A DNA stretch of 64,000 nt, taken from positions 1 through 64,000 of the forward strand of contig WBUR01000004.1 in NCBI GenBank assembly GCA_008933615.1. The letters run 5' to 3'. Positions 1-9,032 of this stretch are shown in pieces. Under the pieces are notes generated by a model that did no database searches, had not been told where the DNA came from, and saw only the letters and a program-made list of their open reading frames with translations. Position numbers and translations under genes: made by a program. Source of the DNA: a bacterium (GTDB lineage Bacteria > CLD3 > SB21). Numbering within the stretch: the first letter of the stretch is position 1; the number at the start of each line of letters is the position of its first letter.

Positions 1-351
1 AATGTATATAATGCCCGCACCAGATTGTGTGACATCAGTATGCTCCGAACGCTTTTCAAGAAAGAAGACGGATCCCTTGTTTATCGTTGTCCGGCCGAGC
101 CTGTAGAAGATTATGTACGCAAAGGCGGACGGTTAGAAGAAACGGTCGGCAGAACGTGTTTGTGCAATAATCTTATGGCCGCTGCCGGAATCCCCCAGCG
201 CCGAAAAAACGGATACGTCGAACCGCCGCTTGTAACTGCGGGCAACGATCTTGCCAACATTGGCCGGTTTTTGAAAGCCGGGAACTCGGGTTACTCAGCC
301 AAAGATGTCATAGACGCTCTCATGGGCACCGCTAATTTAGATTCTATTTAA
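1..351 (+). CDS. Nitronate monooxygenase (2-nitropropane dioxygenase family), C-terminal part
   Basis: The reading frame is open from base 1, so the 5' part lies outside the window; 116 residues are visible. Motifs typical of the C-terminal region of FMN-dependent nitronate monooxygenases are present: YNARTRLCD at the left edge, YRCPAEP followed by an acidic/aromatic segment and RKGG, then VGRTCLCNNLMAAAG, YVEPPLVT and finally a YSAKDVID helix. Family members oxidise alkyl nitronates using FMN and O2. The TIM-barrel FMN site itself is not visible. A lipoprotein gene starts 20 bp downstream on the same strand. The family call is good; substrate is not known. Confidence 0.8.
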   Translation, partial: NVYNARTRLCDISMLRTLFKKEDGSLVYRCPAEPVEDYVRKGGRLEETVGRTCLCNNLMAAAGIPQRRKNGYVEPPLVTAGNDLANIGRFLKAGNSGYSAKDVIDALMGTANLDSI

Positions 352-371
352 CATCAAAAAAAGGAGCTAAC

Positions 372-1160
372 ATGAAACACATTATATGGATTTTATCTCT
401 CGCCGTTCTTATTTCATGCGGTACAAAAAAGACAGAATCCAAAAAAGAAGAAAGCCAAAAACTAACGGAGATCAAGATTACTCCGGGTGAGCGCACCGAT
501 GAAAAAGAAACTCCGACCGTGAAAATCACTTATCCTAAAGACGGTGAAATTATCAAAGATAAAAAACTGGGCGTTACATTAGACGTAACCGGTTACGACC
601 TTGGCAAACAAACCGAAACTGCCCGCGCCAAAGAAATCGCCAATTCATCCCAAGGCCAACACATTCACATAATTCTGGATAATAAAGCCTATGAAGCTTG
701 TTATGAAGTCGGAAAACCTTTTGAGATTCCGGGTGAATTATCGCCGGGCGTTCATACTCTGCGCGTGTTTCCGAGCCGCTCTTATCACGAAAGCCTTAAA
801 GGAGCGCAGGGTTGGGATGCGATCACTTTCTATGCCGAGAAAAAGGTAGGCGCTGCGCCGGTTGACTTTAAAAAGCCGCTATTAACTTACAGCCGCCCCA
901 AAGGCACTTACAAAAGCGAGGATGGAAAACGCATCATGGTCGATTTTTGGGTATCAGGCTGCGACCTGAGTCCCGATGGATATAAAGTCAAACTAACCAT
1001 CAACGGACAGCATGAAACCGTGTTCACCGAATGGAAACCGTATTTTGTTACGGGTTTAACCCCCGGTAAATACACATTTGCATTGGAACTCGTAGATAAG
1101 GATGGAAAACCTGCAGAGGGCTCCTATAATAAAACTGAGCGAGAGATCACAATCGAATAA
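372..1160 (+). CDS. Secreted lipoprotein of unknown function
   Basis: 262 residues. A strong ribosome site (AAGGAGCTAAC) precedes the ATG. The N-terminus is a lipoprotein signal: hydrophobic core, then the lipobox LISC with the acylated Cys at about residue 16, followed by a Lys/Glu/Ser-rich linker. Two beta-rich repeats seem to follow: about residues 45-160, with a VKITYPKDGE strand and a GQHIHIILDN motif, and about 165-262, with VDFWVSGCDL and VKLTINGQ. Both include a phrase of the type 'SPGVHTLRVF' or 'TPGKYTFALE', which suggests two related Ig/FN3-like folds. The GQHIHI stretch recalls DUF4399-like proteins, but this is weak. A terminator follows directly. Confidence 0.75.
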   Translation: MKHIIWILSLAVLISCGTKKTESKKEESQKLTEIKITPGERTDEKETPTVKITYPKDGEIIKDKKLGVTLDVTGYDLGKQTETARAKEIANSSQGQHIHIILDNKAYEACYEVGKPFEIPGELSPGVHTLRVFPSRSYHESLKGAQGWDAITFYAEKKVGAAPVDFKKPLLTYSRPKGTYKSEDGKRIMVDFWVSGCDLSPDGYKVKLTINGQHETVFTEWKPYFVTGLTPGKYTFALELVDKDGKPAEGSYNKTEREITIE

Positions 1161-1170
1161 ACTTCAACCA

Positions 1171-1204
1171 AACCTCCCGTGCTTCGGCATCGGAGGTTTT
1201 TTTA
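1171..1204 (+). terminator. Rho-independent terminator with a TTCG loop
   Basis: A 7-bp stem AACCTCC/GGAGGTT, a 2x2 mismatch, then TGC/GCA closing a TTCG tetraloop, followed by a run of seven T. It sits 10 bp after the stop codon of the lipoprotein gene and just before the ribosome site of the next gene. Confidence 0.9.
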
Positions 1205-1218
1205 TAAAGAAGGATTGT

Positions 1219-1509
1219 ATGCCTGATCGTAGAAAATTAGACGAAAAAGACATTTTGTCCCGTATAGCCAATCTCAAGAACTGGCAATTCCATGACGGGA
1301 AATTGCGTAAAGAATTCCGATTCCCCGATTTTGTCAAAGCTTTCGGTTTCATGACCGGCGTTGCCTTACTGGCGGAATCACTGAATCACCATCCAAACTG
1401 GTCCAACGTCTACAACTCCGTTATTATCGAACTCTATACGCACGATGCAAACGGCATCACCGAATATGATTTTACTTTAGCGGAACGCATAGACGCCTTT
1501 TTGACATGA
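1219..1509 (+). CDS. Pterin-4a-carbinolamine dehydratase
   Basis: 96 residues from the ATG at 1219, preceded by AAGGA five bases upstream; an open frame extends upstream through the terminator but lacks family similarity there. The family signature is clear: NHHPNWSNVYNSV (His57, His58) and THDANGITEYDF (His75, Asp76), then the C-terminal helix LAERIDAF. Family members dehydrate 4a-hydroxytetrahydrobiopterin after aromatic amino-acid hydroxylation. No pterin-dependent hydroxylase is in the window, and such proteins also occur in bacteria with unclear roles, so the pathway is uncertain. Confidence 0.9.
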   Translation: MPDRRKLDEKDILSRIANLKNWQFHDGKLRKEFRFPDFVKAFGFMTGVALLAESLNHHPNWSNVYNSVIIELYTHDANGITEYDFTLAERIDAFLT

Positions 1510-1660
1510 CAGAATTTTATCTTGCAATCGCACGGATTTATTCATAAAATTTAATACCATTTCTTTTAATCATTTATTTCCATCGTCAGACAGACAGTAA
1601 AAGTATGTACGTCGTACCGTCATGTCAGGAATATTTTTACACTAACTAAACATCAACTTT

Positions 1661-3268
1661 ATGCACGATTCGGCCTCAGACAAAGACAACGAACGCAGAA
1701 AAAACTTCGAGCTCCGGGCGATTATCGAATTTCTTGCCGAATCGGGAATGCAGGCCAATAAATCACCATGGCAGTGCATTTCTGAAATTTACGTTCTGAT
1801 TCAGTCTATTCTGAAGGAAGGTAAAGATCTTTCGGTTTCACAGGAATTGCTGGCCACATTTGAAACCAACCGAAGGGTCATTGAGGAAATTTACAACGCC
1901 CCGCATCTCAAAGCAAAAAAACTCAGCAATCCGCTCACGGCTTATTTTACAAAATTTCTGGATATCAAAAATCGTTTTCTTCAAAGCAGGACCGAAGCTC
2001 ACAGAGAAGCCCTTCCCGAAAACATTGACGAGGCAATCGATCAATTTCTGAGGGAATATGTTGTCAACTTGATAAAAGACCCTCGGGTTGTATTTCTACT
2101 TCTTATTACTTTGATATACCGGCAGTTGCAGAATCAGTCGACAGTGGAGTTCAAACTCAATGTTGCGCATCTCACGAAGCTATTTGAGAAACATGAAGCT
2201 CAATCTGACAGGCTCCTCACTTTATTGATATACAATTTATGCCAGGCAAGCGTGGATGCCATAGAAGAAACCGATTACGGCCATGCCAGCGTGTATTGTG
2301 AACGGGCTGTAGAACTATTCAAGATGCTGGGCGACGGATCAAAGGTTAAGGACGCAATCCGGTCTCAGATCGAGGATGCCATGCGCATTACGGCTGAGCG
2401 GCTGGTTAATCGGATACAAGAACATGACGAAGCCGAACAAATTCAGAATATCGAATCGTTGGTGGAACGCCTGGTCAATATCGACCTTATCGCGTATTTG
2501 CTGCCCAAATTAGTTTTTTTTCTTATTCGCGCGCAAAAATATGAAGATTGCTTGCATCATCTCGACCGAATACTGGAAGCCGACGATCTCAGCAATGAAT
2601 TTATGGATTATCAGACGGCCATCACAATCGGGTATGAGTGGTGCGATTCACTATTAAAAGCCGAACGATATTCACGCGGCAAAGTGGATTTTAGTTTTTT
2701 CCAGAAAGAAAAAGAAAATATTCATAAAGTCTTTTCGTTTTCAACGACGGTTTTAATTCCTGACATGGAGGATGAAACATTTTACAATGTGGAAACCGAA
2801 AAACTGGCCGTTACTTTTAGCCATTTGGGAACTCTGTTCTTTCTGACAGGGCGTGTCGATCTGGCGGCAGAATCCTACAAGAAAAGTTTTGAAACCATTC
2901 TGCAAAAACGTTGCAGCCGCAATCGTGACTCTGTGGACGAGATCATGGACCGTTATAAAGATACTATTCATCATCCGCTTAACAGCGCGCCGATGGAAGC
3001 GCATTCCCTTATCGGAATATTTGCTTCTGAAAAAGGATATGACTATCTGCTGAATCTTCAATTAAAAAAGTGGGATGAGGAAGGAAAGGCATATAACCGG
3101 GAAGAGCAGAATTTCAGCACCTTAGTCAATGAACAGAAACAAATGTTGGCCGATCTGATGGATTCCACGCAGAATAAGTTGAAGATGCGTTTCTCAGAAC
3201 CTTACGCGGGATACAAGGAGTTTATCGTAAACAACTACAACGATATAAAAAACCGCATGCAGATCTAA
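1661..3268 (+). CDS. Large helical protein with TPR-like segment, function unknown
   Basis: 535 residues, no signal peptide or membrane segment, so cytoplasmic. I do not recognise the family. Almost all of it reads as amphipathic helices. Around residues 380-420 the phrase SHLGTLFFLTGRVDLAAESYKKSFE has the spacing of a tetratricopeptide repeat, and a second possible repeat lies near residue 200 (GHASVYCERAVELFKMLGDG). The C-terminus is rich in Lys/Glu and may be coiled coil (about 475-535). No clear Shine-Dalgarno precedes the ATG. It stands alone: 151 bp of featureless DNA before it and a convergent gene after it. Confidence 0.6.
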   Translation: MHDSASDKDNERRKNFELRAIIEFLAESGMQANKSPWQCISEIYVLIQSILKEGKDLSVSQELLATFETNRRVIEEIYNAPHLKAKKLSNPLTAYFTKFLDIKNRFLQSRTEAHREALPENIDEAIDQFLREYVVNLIKDPRVVFLLLITLIYRQLQNQSTVEFKLNVAHLTKLFEKHEAQSDRLLTLLIYNLCQASVDAIEETDYGHASVYCERAVELFKMLGDGSKVKDAIRSQIEDAMRITAERLVNRIQEHDEAEQIQNIESLVERLVNIDLIAYLLPKLVFFLIRAQKYEDCLHHLDRILEADDLSNEFMDYQTAITIGYEWCDSLLKAERYSRGKVDFSFFQKEKENIHKVFSFSTTVLIPDMEDETFYNVETEKLAVTFSHLGTLFFLTGRVDLAAESYKKSFETILQKRCSRNRDSVDEIMDRYKDTIHHPLNSAPMEAHSLIGIFASEKGYDYLLNLQLKKWDEEGKAYNREEQNFSTLVNEQKQMLADLMDSTQNKLKMRFSEPYAGYKEFIVNNYNDIKNRMQI

Positions 3269-3279
3269 TTTTTAATGAA

Positions 3280-3693
3280 TTACAAGCGATAGAGCATTAA
3301 ATAAACCGCCACGCCGCTCGCCGACACAAATATCCACACAGGCCATACCCAACGCACAACCTTTTTATGCCGATCGAAATCATTTCGAAATGCAAACCAC
3401 ACTGCCGTTAAAATAAACGGACCCATCAGTGCGGCCAGAATCACATGCGGAATTAGTATGAAGAAATAAAGAGGCCGCGTCCAGTCATGATACGGATAAG
3501 AGACGGAACCGACCTGATAGTGGTAAAACACATATGACGTCAGGAATAAAGCGGAAGTGATCAATGCGCCAATCATGATTTTCTTGTGTAAATCGCGGTT
3601 TCCATTTTTTATCTGAATGAACCCCGCAATCAATAACATGGAACAGACAAGGTTTAAGAACGCGTTTAACGTCGGCAGATCAGTGAAGGCCAT
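3280..3693 (-). CDS. DUF420 / CtaM-like membrane protein
   Basis: 137 residues with about four membrane helices. The family pattern is plain: DLPTLNAFLNLV at the N-terminus, the helix ending in IKNGNRDLHKKIM, TSYVFYHYQVGSV, and a C-terminal HKKVVRWVWPVW. Bacillus/Staphylococcus relatives (CtaM/YozB) are needed to make functional heme A-containing oxidases. This is the last gene of the respiratory block; its ATG lies 2 bp after the SCO stop codon and its ribosome site (GAGGATT) lies within the last codons of the SCO gene, so the two are probably coupled. A role in oxidase maturation is inferred from family and position. Confidence 0.85.
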   Translation of the reverse strand: MAFTDLPTLNAFLNLVCSMLLIAGFIQIKNGNRDLHKKIMIGALITSALFLTSYVFYHYQVGSVSYPYHDWTRPLYFFILIPHVILAALMGPFILTAVWFAFRNDFDRHKKVVRWVWPVWIFVSASGVAVYLMLYRL

Positions 3694-3695
3694 TG

Positions 3696-4289
3696 TTAAT
3701 CCTCAACTAATACTAGAATATGCTTTTTTAATAATTGTAAATCTTTCGGATCATCGCTGCTATAATACCCGCGAATGCTGTTTTGTTCGTCTACCAGGAT
3801 CAACTTAGTACTGTGCAAACTCGGCATGTCCCCGCCCGCCAGCATAAAAACATTTTCAGATAACGACTTCACATCGTCTATCGGCGCTCTCAAAAAAAGC
3901 CATCGCCGGTCATTCACACCAAACCGCGCAGCATAGTCCCCGAGCGCCTGAAGCGAATCACGTACGGGATCCACAGAAATAGAAACAAACTGAACGCTTG
4001 CTGCAGCTGAGAAATATTTATAAAGTTCTGCAACCCGTGCGTTCATCCTAGGGCAGGGACCCTCACAAGTGGTAAAGAAAAAATTAACGATACTTACTTT
4101 TCCGGATAGCTCATTCGAGCCAAACGGTTCGGCGTTTCTTTCGGTAAATGAAAACGATGTTACCTTACCAAACACCGGAATACCGGAGTTTGAAGATTTG
4201 ATTTTATGAATTCCCCAGGCACCAACGATCATTAATAATAATACCGCGGGAAGACCGATGAAAACCCATTTTATTTTTTTATCATTCAT
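3696..4289 (-). CDS. SCO1/SenC-type copper chaperone, oxidase-distal copy
   Basis: 197 residues. One N-terminal membrane anchor (residues about 8-28), then a thioredoxin-like domain facing the periplasm. The copper ligands are present: CEGPC (Cys75, Cys79) and His159 in the SLHSTKLILVD strand. SCO proteins deliver copper to, or reduce, the CuA site of cytochrome oxidase subunit II. It follows the oxidase genes after a 112-bp spacer that contains a strong hairpin, and is coupled to the DUF420 gene. A second, different SCO protein is encoded at 8202-9020. Confidence 0.93.
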   Translation of the reverse strand: MNDKKIKWVFIGLPAVLLLMIVGAWGIHKIKSSNSGIPVFGKVTSFSFTERNAEPFGSNELSGKVSIVNFFFTTCEGPCPRMNARVAELYKYFSAAASVQFVSISVDPVRDSLQALGDYAARFGVNDRRWLFLRAPIDDVKSLSENVFMLAGGDMPSLHSTKLILVDEQNSIRGYYSSDDPKDLQLLKKHILVLVED

Positions 4290-4326
4290 GTTACTTAAAA
4301 GGTATTAATTAATATTATAGAAAACA

Positions 4327-4367
4327 AATTTCGGCATTCGGAGCCTGTTGGCTCCGGTACCGAAATT
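4327..4367 (-). terminator. Strong hairpin between coxD and sco, probable partial terminator
   Basis: Two nested stems: AATTTCGG/CCGAAATT outside and CGGAGCC/GGCTCCG inside, closed by TGTT. On the minus strand the stem is followed by a T-rich run (TTGTTTTCT). It sits inside the spacer between the subunit IV gene and the distal SCO gene, where it could lower expression of the two assembly-factor genes relative to the structural genes. Confidence 0.65.
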
Positions 4368-4401
4368 ATATGAAAGAATGTAAGAAACGGTTTGATAATA
4401 A

Positions 4402-4821
4402 CTAATGTGCAGTTCCGGATGGAACGGCCGTTGAATCGGGTGCGGCGGACGTTTTGGTCGAATCGGTTTGATAAATAATAGCATTCGGATTGATCGGTTT
4501 TTCAACGTAGTCATAAATGTCATCCCGCCGCAGCGTATCAAACATGGTCAGAACAATAAATATGCCCAAAAATAAGATCGAACTCAAAAAAATGACCATG
4601 TAAACTTTATTGTCCCACAAAAGGTGCATGAAGATGAGCGCAACCAGAATTGCTTTCGTTACGGCGACCGCCATCGCGACGATAAGATTCCATTCTCCGA
4701 AATGAAATTGCGCAACCCAGACCGTTATCGCGGTCAAAACCAGCAGCGCGGCGCCAACGCCGAGATACGTGCTTACGGGCAGAACATGCGGTTGATGTTT
4801 GGCTGATGTGTCGGTGCTCAT
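4402..4821 (-). CDS. coxD: Cytochrome c oxidase subunit IV (prokaryotic type)
   Basis: 139 residues from the ATG at 4821, which has AGGATAATTATC upstream; the longer frame would run into the end of the subunit III gene. Three membrane helices follow a short N-terminus: LGVGAALLVLTAITVWVA, then VAMAVAVTKAILVALIFMHLLWD, then MVIFLSSILFLGIFIVLTMFD. The second helix, with KAILVALIFMHL, is the hallmark of small subunit IV (CtaF/COX4_pro). A Ser/Thr/Ala-rich soluble tail follows. It is the last structural gene of the oxidase, 5 bp after coxC. Confidence 0.88.
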   Translation of the reverse strand: MSTDTSAKHQPHVLPVSTYLGVGAALLVLTAITVWVAQFHFGEWNLIVAMAVAVTKAILVALIFMHLLWDNKVYMVIFLSSILFLGIFIVLTMFDTLRRDDIYDYVEKPINPNAIIYQTDSTKTSAAPDSTAVPSGTAH

Positions 4822-4826
4822 GATAA

Positions 4827-5474
4827 TTATCCTATAAGGTAAAATAGTGGAAATAAAAATATCCAAATGAGGTCAACGAGATGCCAGAATAATCCTGTCA
4901 TTTCGATCGGCGTATAATATTCCGGCGAAAAAGTGTTCTTTTTTGTTTTGTACATCAGCCAGGCTATAAGGCACATCCCCCCCAAAACGTGTATGCCGTG
5001 CAACCCGGTCATCATGAAATAAATACTGAAGAATATATGCGGGTTCGAACCTTCAATTCCTTCAAAGGAATAAAACTTTCCAGGCAATTGTCCGACATGG
5101 ATCTTGTGAGTATATTCGAAATATTTGATCACCATGAACGTGCCGGCCAGCAGGAACGTAAAAAATAGATACCACATGGTTTGATTCTTACGGTCGATCT
5201 GCATTGAGCGGATCGCGAGCGCCATCGTGAGTGAACTGGTGATCAGTACAACCGTATTGATCGTTCCCATCAATACATTCAGTTCACGGTGCGCATTTGA
5301 AAACATCTCGGGATACCACGCCCGGTAAACCGCATACGCGCAAAATAACCCGCCAAACGTCAACACTTCGGTTAACAAAAAGAACCACATGCCTAATTTA
5401 GCCGATTCTTTTTGTTGCTCCATATCCGCGAAGTGATGCGCAAGATGGGTTGGATGTTCAGCAGCATGATTCAT
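4827..5474 (-). CDS. coxC: Cytochrome c oxidase subunit III
   Basis: 215 residues, five to six membrane helices, the short form found with caa3 and related oxidases. Family motifs include KLGMWFFLLTEVLTFGGLFCAY (helix 1-2), FFSIYFMMTGLHGIHVLGG, and the C-terminal GLFWHLVDLIWIFLFPLFYLIG. A ribosome site GAGGAAGC precedes the ATG. It lies between subunits I and IV with short spacing, so it is cotranscribed. Subunit III stabilises the catalytic core in the inner membrane and has no redox centre of its own. Confidence 0.95.
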   Translation of the reverse strand: MNHAAEHPTHLAHHFADMEQQKESAKLGMWFFLLTEVLTFGGLFCAYAVYRAWYPEMFSNAHRELNVLMGTINTVVLITSSLTMALAIRSMQIDRKNQTMWYLFFTFLLAGTFMVIKYFEYTHKIHVGQLPGKFYSFEGIEGSNPHIFFSIYFMMTGLHGIHVLGGMCLIAWLMYKTKKNTFSPEYYTPIEMTGLFWHLVDLIWIFLFPLFYLIG

Positions 5475-5510
5475 GAAATTGCTTCCTCTTAAGGTATTCT
5501 ATTTAAAATT

Positions 5511-7184
5511 CTACTTTACTTCTGTTTTAGTTTCCTCTTTACTGCCCACATAACCCGGAGTTCCGCTATAGGTTATTTCGGCCATCATAGAGTCGTAATC
5601 ATAGGGACCGTGAACTGCGATCGGCTGACGATCAAAATTATGAGCCGGCGGCGGCGACGGCGTGGTCCACTCTAAAGTCAGAGCGCCCCAGGGATTATTG
5701 CCTGCAACAGGCCCTTTGAATATGGCGTAAATCAGATAGATTGCCATGATAAGGAAGCCTAAACCGATAAGCCATGTACCGATCGTGGACATCTGGTGCA
5801 GTGTCTGAAAACGTTCAACGTAACTGAAATAGCGTCTCGGCATGCCCTGGGTCCCCAAAATGAACTGTGTGAAAAAAGTCAGATTGAATCCGACAAAAAC
5901 AAAAATAACCGAGAAACGCGCCCAGGCTTCATTGTACATTCGTCCCCATATTTTTGGCCACCAGTAATGAATACCTCCCATCAGAGCCATGACCGTTCCT
6001 CCCATCATCACGTAATGAAAATGCGCAACAACAAAATATGTATCGTGTAAATGCTGATCGAGCGAAATGGCGCCAAGAAAAATACCGGTTAATCCGCCGA
6101 TCGTAAACAGAAACAAGAAAGAAAATGTCCATAGCATCGGCGCCTGAAAACTGATGGAGCCTCTATGCATAGTGACTAGCCAATTAAATATTTTGATGCC
6201 TGAAGGTATACCCACCAGGAAGGTAATAAATGAAAAAACGACAGCTGAAAATTCTGATTGGCCGGAGGTGAACATGTGATGGCCCCAAACCAGGAAGCCC
6301 GTCAAAGCTATTGCAAGGCTTGAAAATCCGACAAAACGATAACCGAAAATTTGTTTATGAGAAAAGGCCGCTACCAGTTCACTGATAATCGCCATACCGG
6401 GCAGGATCATGATATAAACCGCCGGATGGGAATAAAACCAGAAAAAATGCTGAAATAAAACCGGATCGCCTCCCATGGCAGGATCAAATATGCCAATGCC
6501 TAAACTGCGTTCCAGCATTAATAGCACCAAGGTAATTGCGAGCACCGGTGTCGCGAGAACCTGAATGATCGCAGTGGCATATAATCCCCAGACCATCAAT
6601 GGCAGGCGGAACCAAGTCATCCCGGGAGCGCGTAATTTGTGAATCGTGACGATAAAATTAAGTCCTGTAAAGATCGAAGAAAAACCCAGAATAAATACGG
6701 CCAGCGTCATAGAAATGACGGACGTATTGGTCGTCGTGCTGTACGGCGTATAGAATGTCCATCCGGTATCTACAGCCCCGCTGATCATTGAATACAGTGC
6801 GAAAATGGCGCCTGTAACATATACGTACCAGCTGGCTAGATTAAGCCGCGGAAACGCGACGTCTTTCGCGCCCAACTGTAAAGGCAGAATAATATTTCCG
6901 ATGGCTGCGGGAATCGAAGGAATGATAAAAAGAAACACCATGATCGCACCATGCAGTGTAAAGAGTTTATTGTACGTATCCGGATCAAAATAATCACGAG
7001 CCGGCGTCATGAGTTCCAGCCGCAACAAAATGGCAAAAACGCCGCCCATCAAAAACATCGTCATGATGGCAAATAAATACATCAAGCCGATGCGCTTGTG
7101 ATCCAGCGTCAATAGCCAGGACTTCAAGCCTTTGGGATCATTCAGATAATTTACTTCGGCATAAGATTGCGAAGCGGTAGCCAT
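5511..7184 (-). CDS. coxA: Cytochrome c oxidase subunit I (heme-copper oxidase catalytic subunit)
   Basis: 557 residues with about 12 membrane helices. Heme and copper ligands are visible: [10 protein letters not shown] (low-spin heme His), [16 protein letters not shown] (CuB His with the cross-linked Tyr), [11 protein letters not shown] (CuB His pair) and [14 protein letters not shown] (high-spin and low-spin heme His). The SHPAVY motif and the residues around it are those of an A-family oxidase. AAAGGTAAATTT precedes the ATG. It reduces O2 to water with proton pumping, fed by subunit II just upstream in the operon. Confidence 0.97.
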   Translation of the reverse strand: MATASQSYAEVNYLNDPKGLKSWLLTLDHKRIGLMYLFAIMTMFLMGGVFAILLRLELMTPARDYFDPDTYNKLFTLHGAIMVFLFIIPSIPAAIGNIILPLQLGAKDVAFPRLNLASWYVYVTGAIFALYSMISGAVDTGWTFYTPYSTTTNTSVISMTLAVFILGFSSIFTGLNFIVTIHKLRAPGMTWFRLPLMVWGLYATAIIQVLATPVLAITLVLLMLERSLGIGIFDPAMGGDPVLFQHFFWFYSHPAVYIMILPGMAIISELVAAFSHKQIFGYRFVGFSSLAIALTGFLVWGHHMFTSGQSEFSAVVFSFITFLVGIPSGIKIFNWLVTMHRGSISFQAPMLWTFSFLFLFTIGGLTGIFLGAISLDQHLHDTYFVVAHFHYVMMGGTVMALMGGIHYWWPKIWGRMYNEAWARFSVIFVFVGFNLTFFTQFILGTQGMPRRYFSYVERFQTLHQMSTIGTWLIGLGFLIMAIYLIYAIFKGPVAGNNPWGALTLEWTTPSPPPAHNFDRQPIAVHGPYDYDSMMAEITYSGTPGYVGSKEETKTEVK

Positions 7185-7205
7185 AAATTTACCTTTTGTT
7201 AAAAT

Positions 7206-8144
7206 TTATTTTAATGTTTTGATATACGAAATAATGGCGTCAATCTCCCGGTCCTTTAAGATTCCCTGGTACGTGGGCATCACAGGCTGGAATCCGGCTA
7301 CGATACGCGCCTGCGGATTCAATATGGATTCACGTATATAGTTCTCATCCACCTCAACCGTGGAACCGTCGGCCATCTTAACCTCATGGCCGTAGATACC
7401 TTTCCAGCTGGGGCCCGTTCCCGGCTTCCCGTCAAGACTGTGGCAGGTGATACATGCCTTCGAAGCGTACAGTTTTTCACCGTATAATTCCGGCGTCATG
7501 CCTTCGCCGCTTGCGCTATTGGTCTCCAGCCATTTATTAAATTCTAATTCCGTCAGTACGCGCACCTTGCCGATCATTTCCGAATGTTTGGTTCCGCAAT
7601 ACTCGGCGCAAAAAATTTCAAATTCGCCCGTACTTACCGCTTCAATCCAGTTGACAGAATAACGATTGGGTAATACATCGCGTTTCGTCCTGAATTCCGG
7701 AAGAAACAAGCTGTGGATCACGTCTTTCGACGACTGCAAGAGTTTGATCGGTTTGCCGACGGGTATGACCAACTCATTTACCGACGTGCCGCCTTCCGGA
7801 TATTCAAACGACCAGAACCATTTTTGTCCGGTTACTTTGATCTCCAAAGCATCCTTCGGAACAACGGTCATGTGAATGTAATCCTGAAAAGCCCAGCCAA
7901 ATACCGTAAAGGATAGAATAGCCGGAATGATCGTCCACACAAATTCCAATGTGTTGTTGTGCGTAGCGCCGGATGTCATTTCCTGTTTACGTCGTTTGTG
8001 CTTTAGGGAAAAATAAATAATCCCAGCTGTAACGAGCGCCAGGAAAAATACAGAGCAATAATAGATGAAATAAAAAAGCGCATCAATATCGCCCGCGTAA
8101 GTAGAATTGGCCTGAGGCATCCAAAACGAACTGCTCTCATTCAT
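7206..8144 (-). CDS. coxB: Cytochrome c oxidase subunit II with fused cytochrome c domain (caa3 type)
   Basis: 312 residues: two N-terminal membrane helices (about 22-45 and 68-88), a CuA cupredoxin domain (about 100-200) and a C-terminal monoheme cytochrome c (about 215-312). CuA ligands: His144, then Cys179, Glu181, Cys183, His187 and Met190 in CAEYCGTKHSEM. The heme site is CITCH (231-235), and MPTYQGI supplies the distal Met. The covalent cytochrome c makes this a caa3-type enzyme that can receive electrons directly from alternative complex III encoded upstream. Confidence 0.97.
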   Translation of the reverse strand: MNESSSFWMPQANSTYAGDIDALFYFIYYCSVFFLALVTAGIIYFSLKHKRRKQEMTSGATHNNTLEFVWTIIPAILSFTVFGWAFQDYIHMTVVPKDALEIKVTGQKWFWSFEYPEGGTSVNELVIPVGKPIKLLQSSKDVIHSLFLPEFRTKRDVLPNRYSVNWIEAVSTGEFEIFCAEYCGTKHSEMIGKVRVLTELEFNKWLETNSASGEGMTPELYGEKLYASKACITCHSLDGKPGTGPSWKGIYGHEVKMADGSTVEVDENYIRESILNPQARIVAGFQPVMPTYQGILKDREIDAIISYIKTLK

Positions 8145-8201
8145 GTTCTTTGAACTTTCCTTTAATAATCGAATAACAATGTTATATGAAAAAAATCTTA
8201 A

Positions 8202-9020
8202 TTATTCTTTTTTTGATGTACGGTCTCTTTTCCACATCACGGCAAGAAACAATCCCAATATCAACATAGTTGCCAATCCGCCCAGTTTCATGACGTTCAT
8301 CGCCATGACGACGTAACCTTTCGACGCAGGATCGTAATGAAAACAATACAGAAGCAATCGATCCAGCGTATTTCCAACCTTGCCCTCGGACGCTTCTACC
8401 AATGCTAATCTGAAATCGCGGTCATTAAACTGAATGCCATACAGGTAACGGGAAATTTTTCCGTCTTCACCCAAAATAAAAACTACCGCCGGATGCGCAA
8501 ATTCTTTTCGGTCTGCATCATAGAAAAACTTAAAGCCCAATGCATCTGCCAAACGTACGATCTGTGTATGGTCGCCGACGTGAAACCGCCAACCGGCATC
8601 CGCTTCCGGTTTGGCGAGATATTCAAGATACCGTTTCCTTTTCAGGCCGGCCAACTCAGCCGTCTCCGAAGAATCAATGCTGATCGTGACGATACGGTAA
8701 TCTTCACCCGGAGTCCAATTGTTCTGCTTTACCGCATCCGCGACGCCGTTCAGCACCAGCGTGCATAACATCGGGCAATTATAATAGGCTAACACAATCA
8801 CAACCGGTTTGCCCTGATGAAAATAATCGCCCAGTACTGTTTTCTTGCCTTCATCGTCGGTAAATTCGAGATCAAGCGGAATGGTATCGCTTAGATGTTC
8901 GATAACATCGATCCCGCTCACAGGCTGCCGGTCCATAATCACCTGCGCCCGAAGTTCAATCCGTCCACATTGTAAAAGAACAATCGCGAGTATCCACGAT
9001 GTCAAACTGAATCGAAACAC
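8202..9020 (-). CDS. SCO-family protein with C-terminal membrane helix
   Basis: 272 residues; start is GTG, with only a weak ribosome site, 12 bp after the preceding stop. An N-terminal signal precedes a thioredoxin-like domain with the pair CPMLC (Cys82, Cys86) and a downstream His in the FAHPAVVFIL strand. Unlike the distal copy it has a C-terminal extension (HYDPASKGY, then a membrane helix ATMLILGLFLAVMW and a Lys/Arg tail). This longer SCO type is typical of operons that join alternative complex III to a caa3 oxidase; a role in CuA assembly is inferred. Confidence 0.9.
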   Translation of the reverse strand: MFRFSLTSWILAIVLLQCGRIELRAQVIMDRQPVSGIDVIEHLSDTIPLDLEFTDDEGKKTVLGDYFHQGKPVVIVLAYYNCPMLCTLVLNGVADAVKQNNWTPGEDYRIVTISIDSSETAELAGLKRKRYLEYLAKPEADAGWRFHVGDHTQIVRLADALGFKFFYDADRKEFAHPAVVFILGEDGKISRYLYGIQFNDRDFRLALVEASEGKVGNTLDRLLLYCFHYDPASKGYVVMAMNVMKLGGLATMLILGLFLAVMWKRDRTSKKE

Positions 9021-9032
9021 TTAATATCTTTG

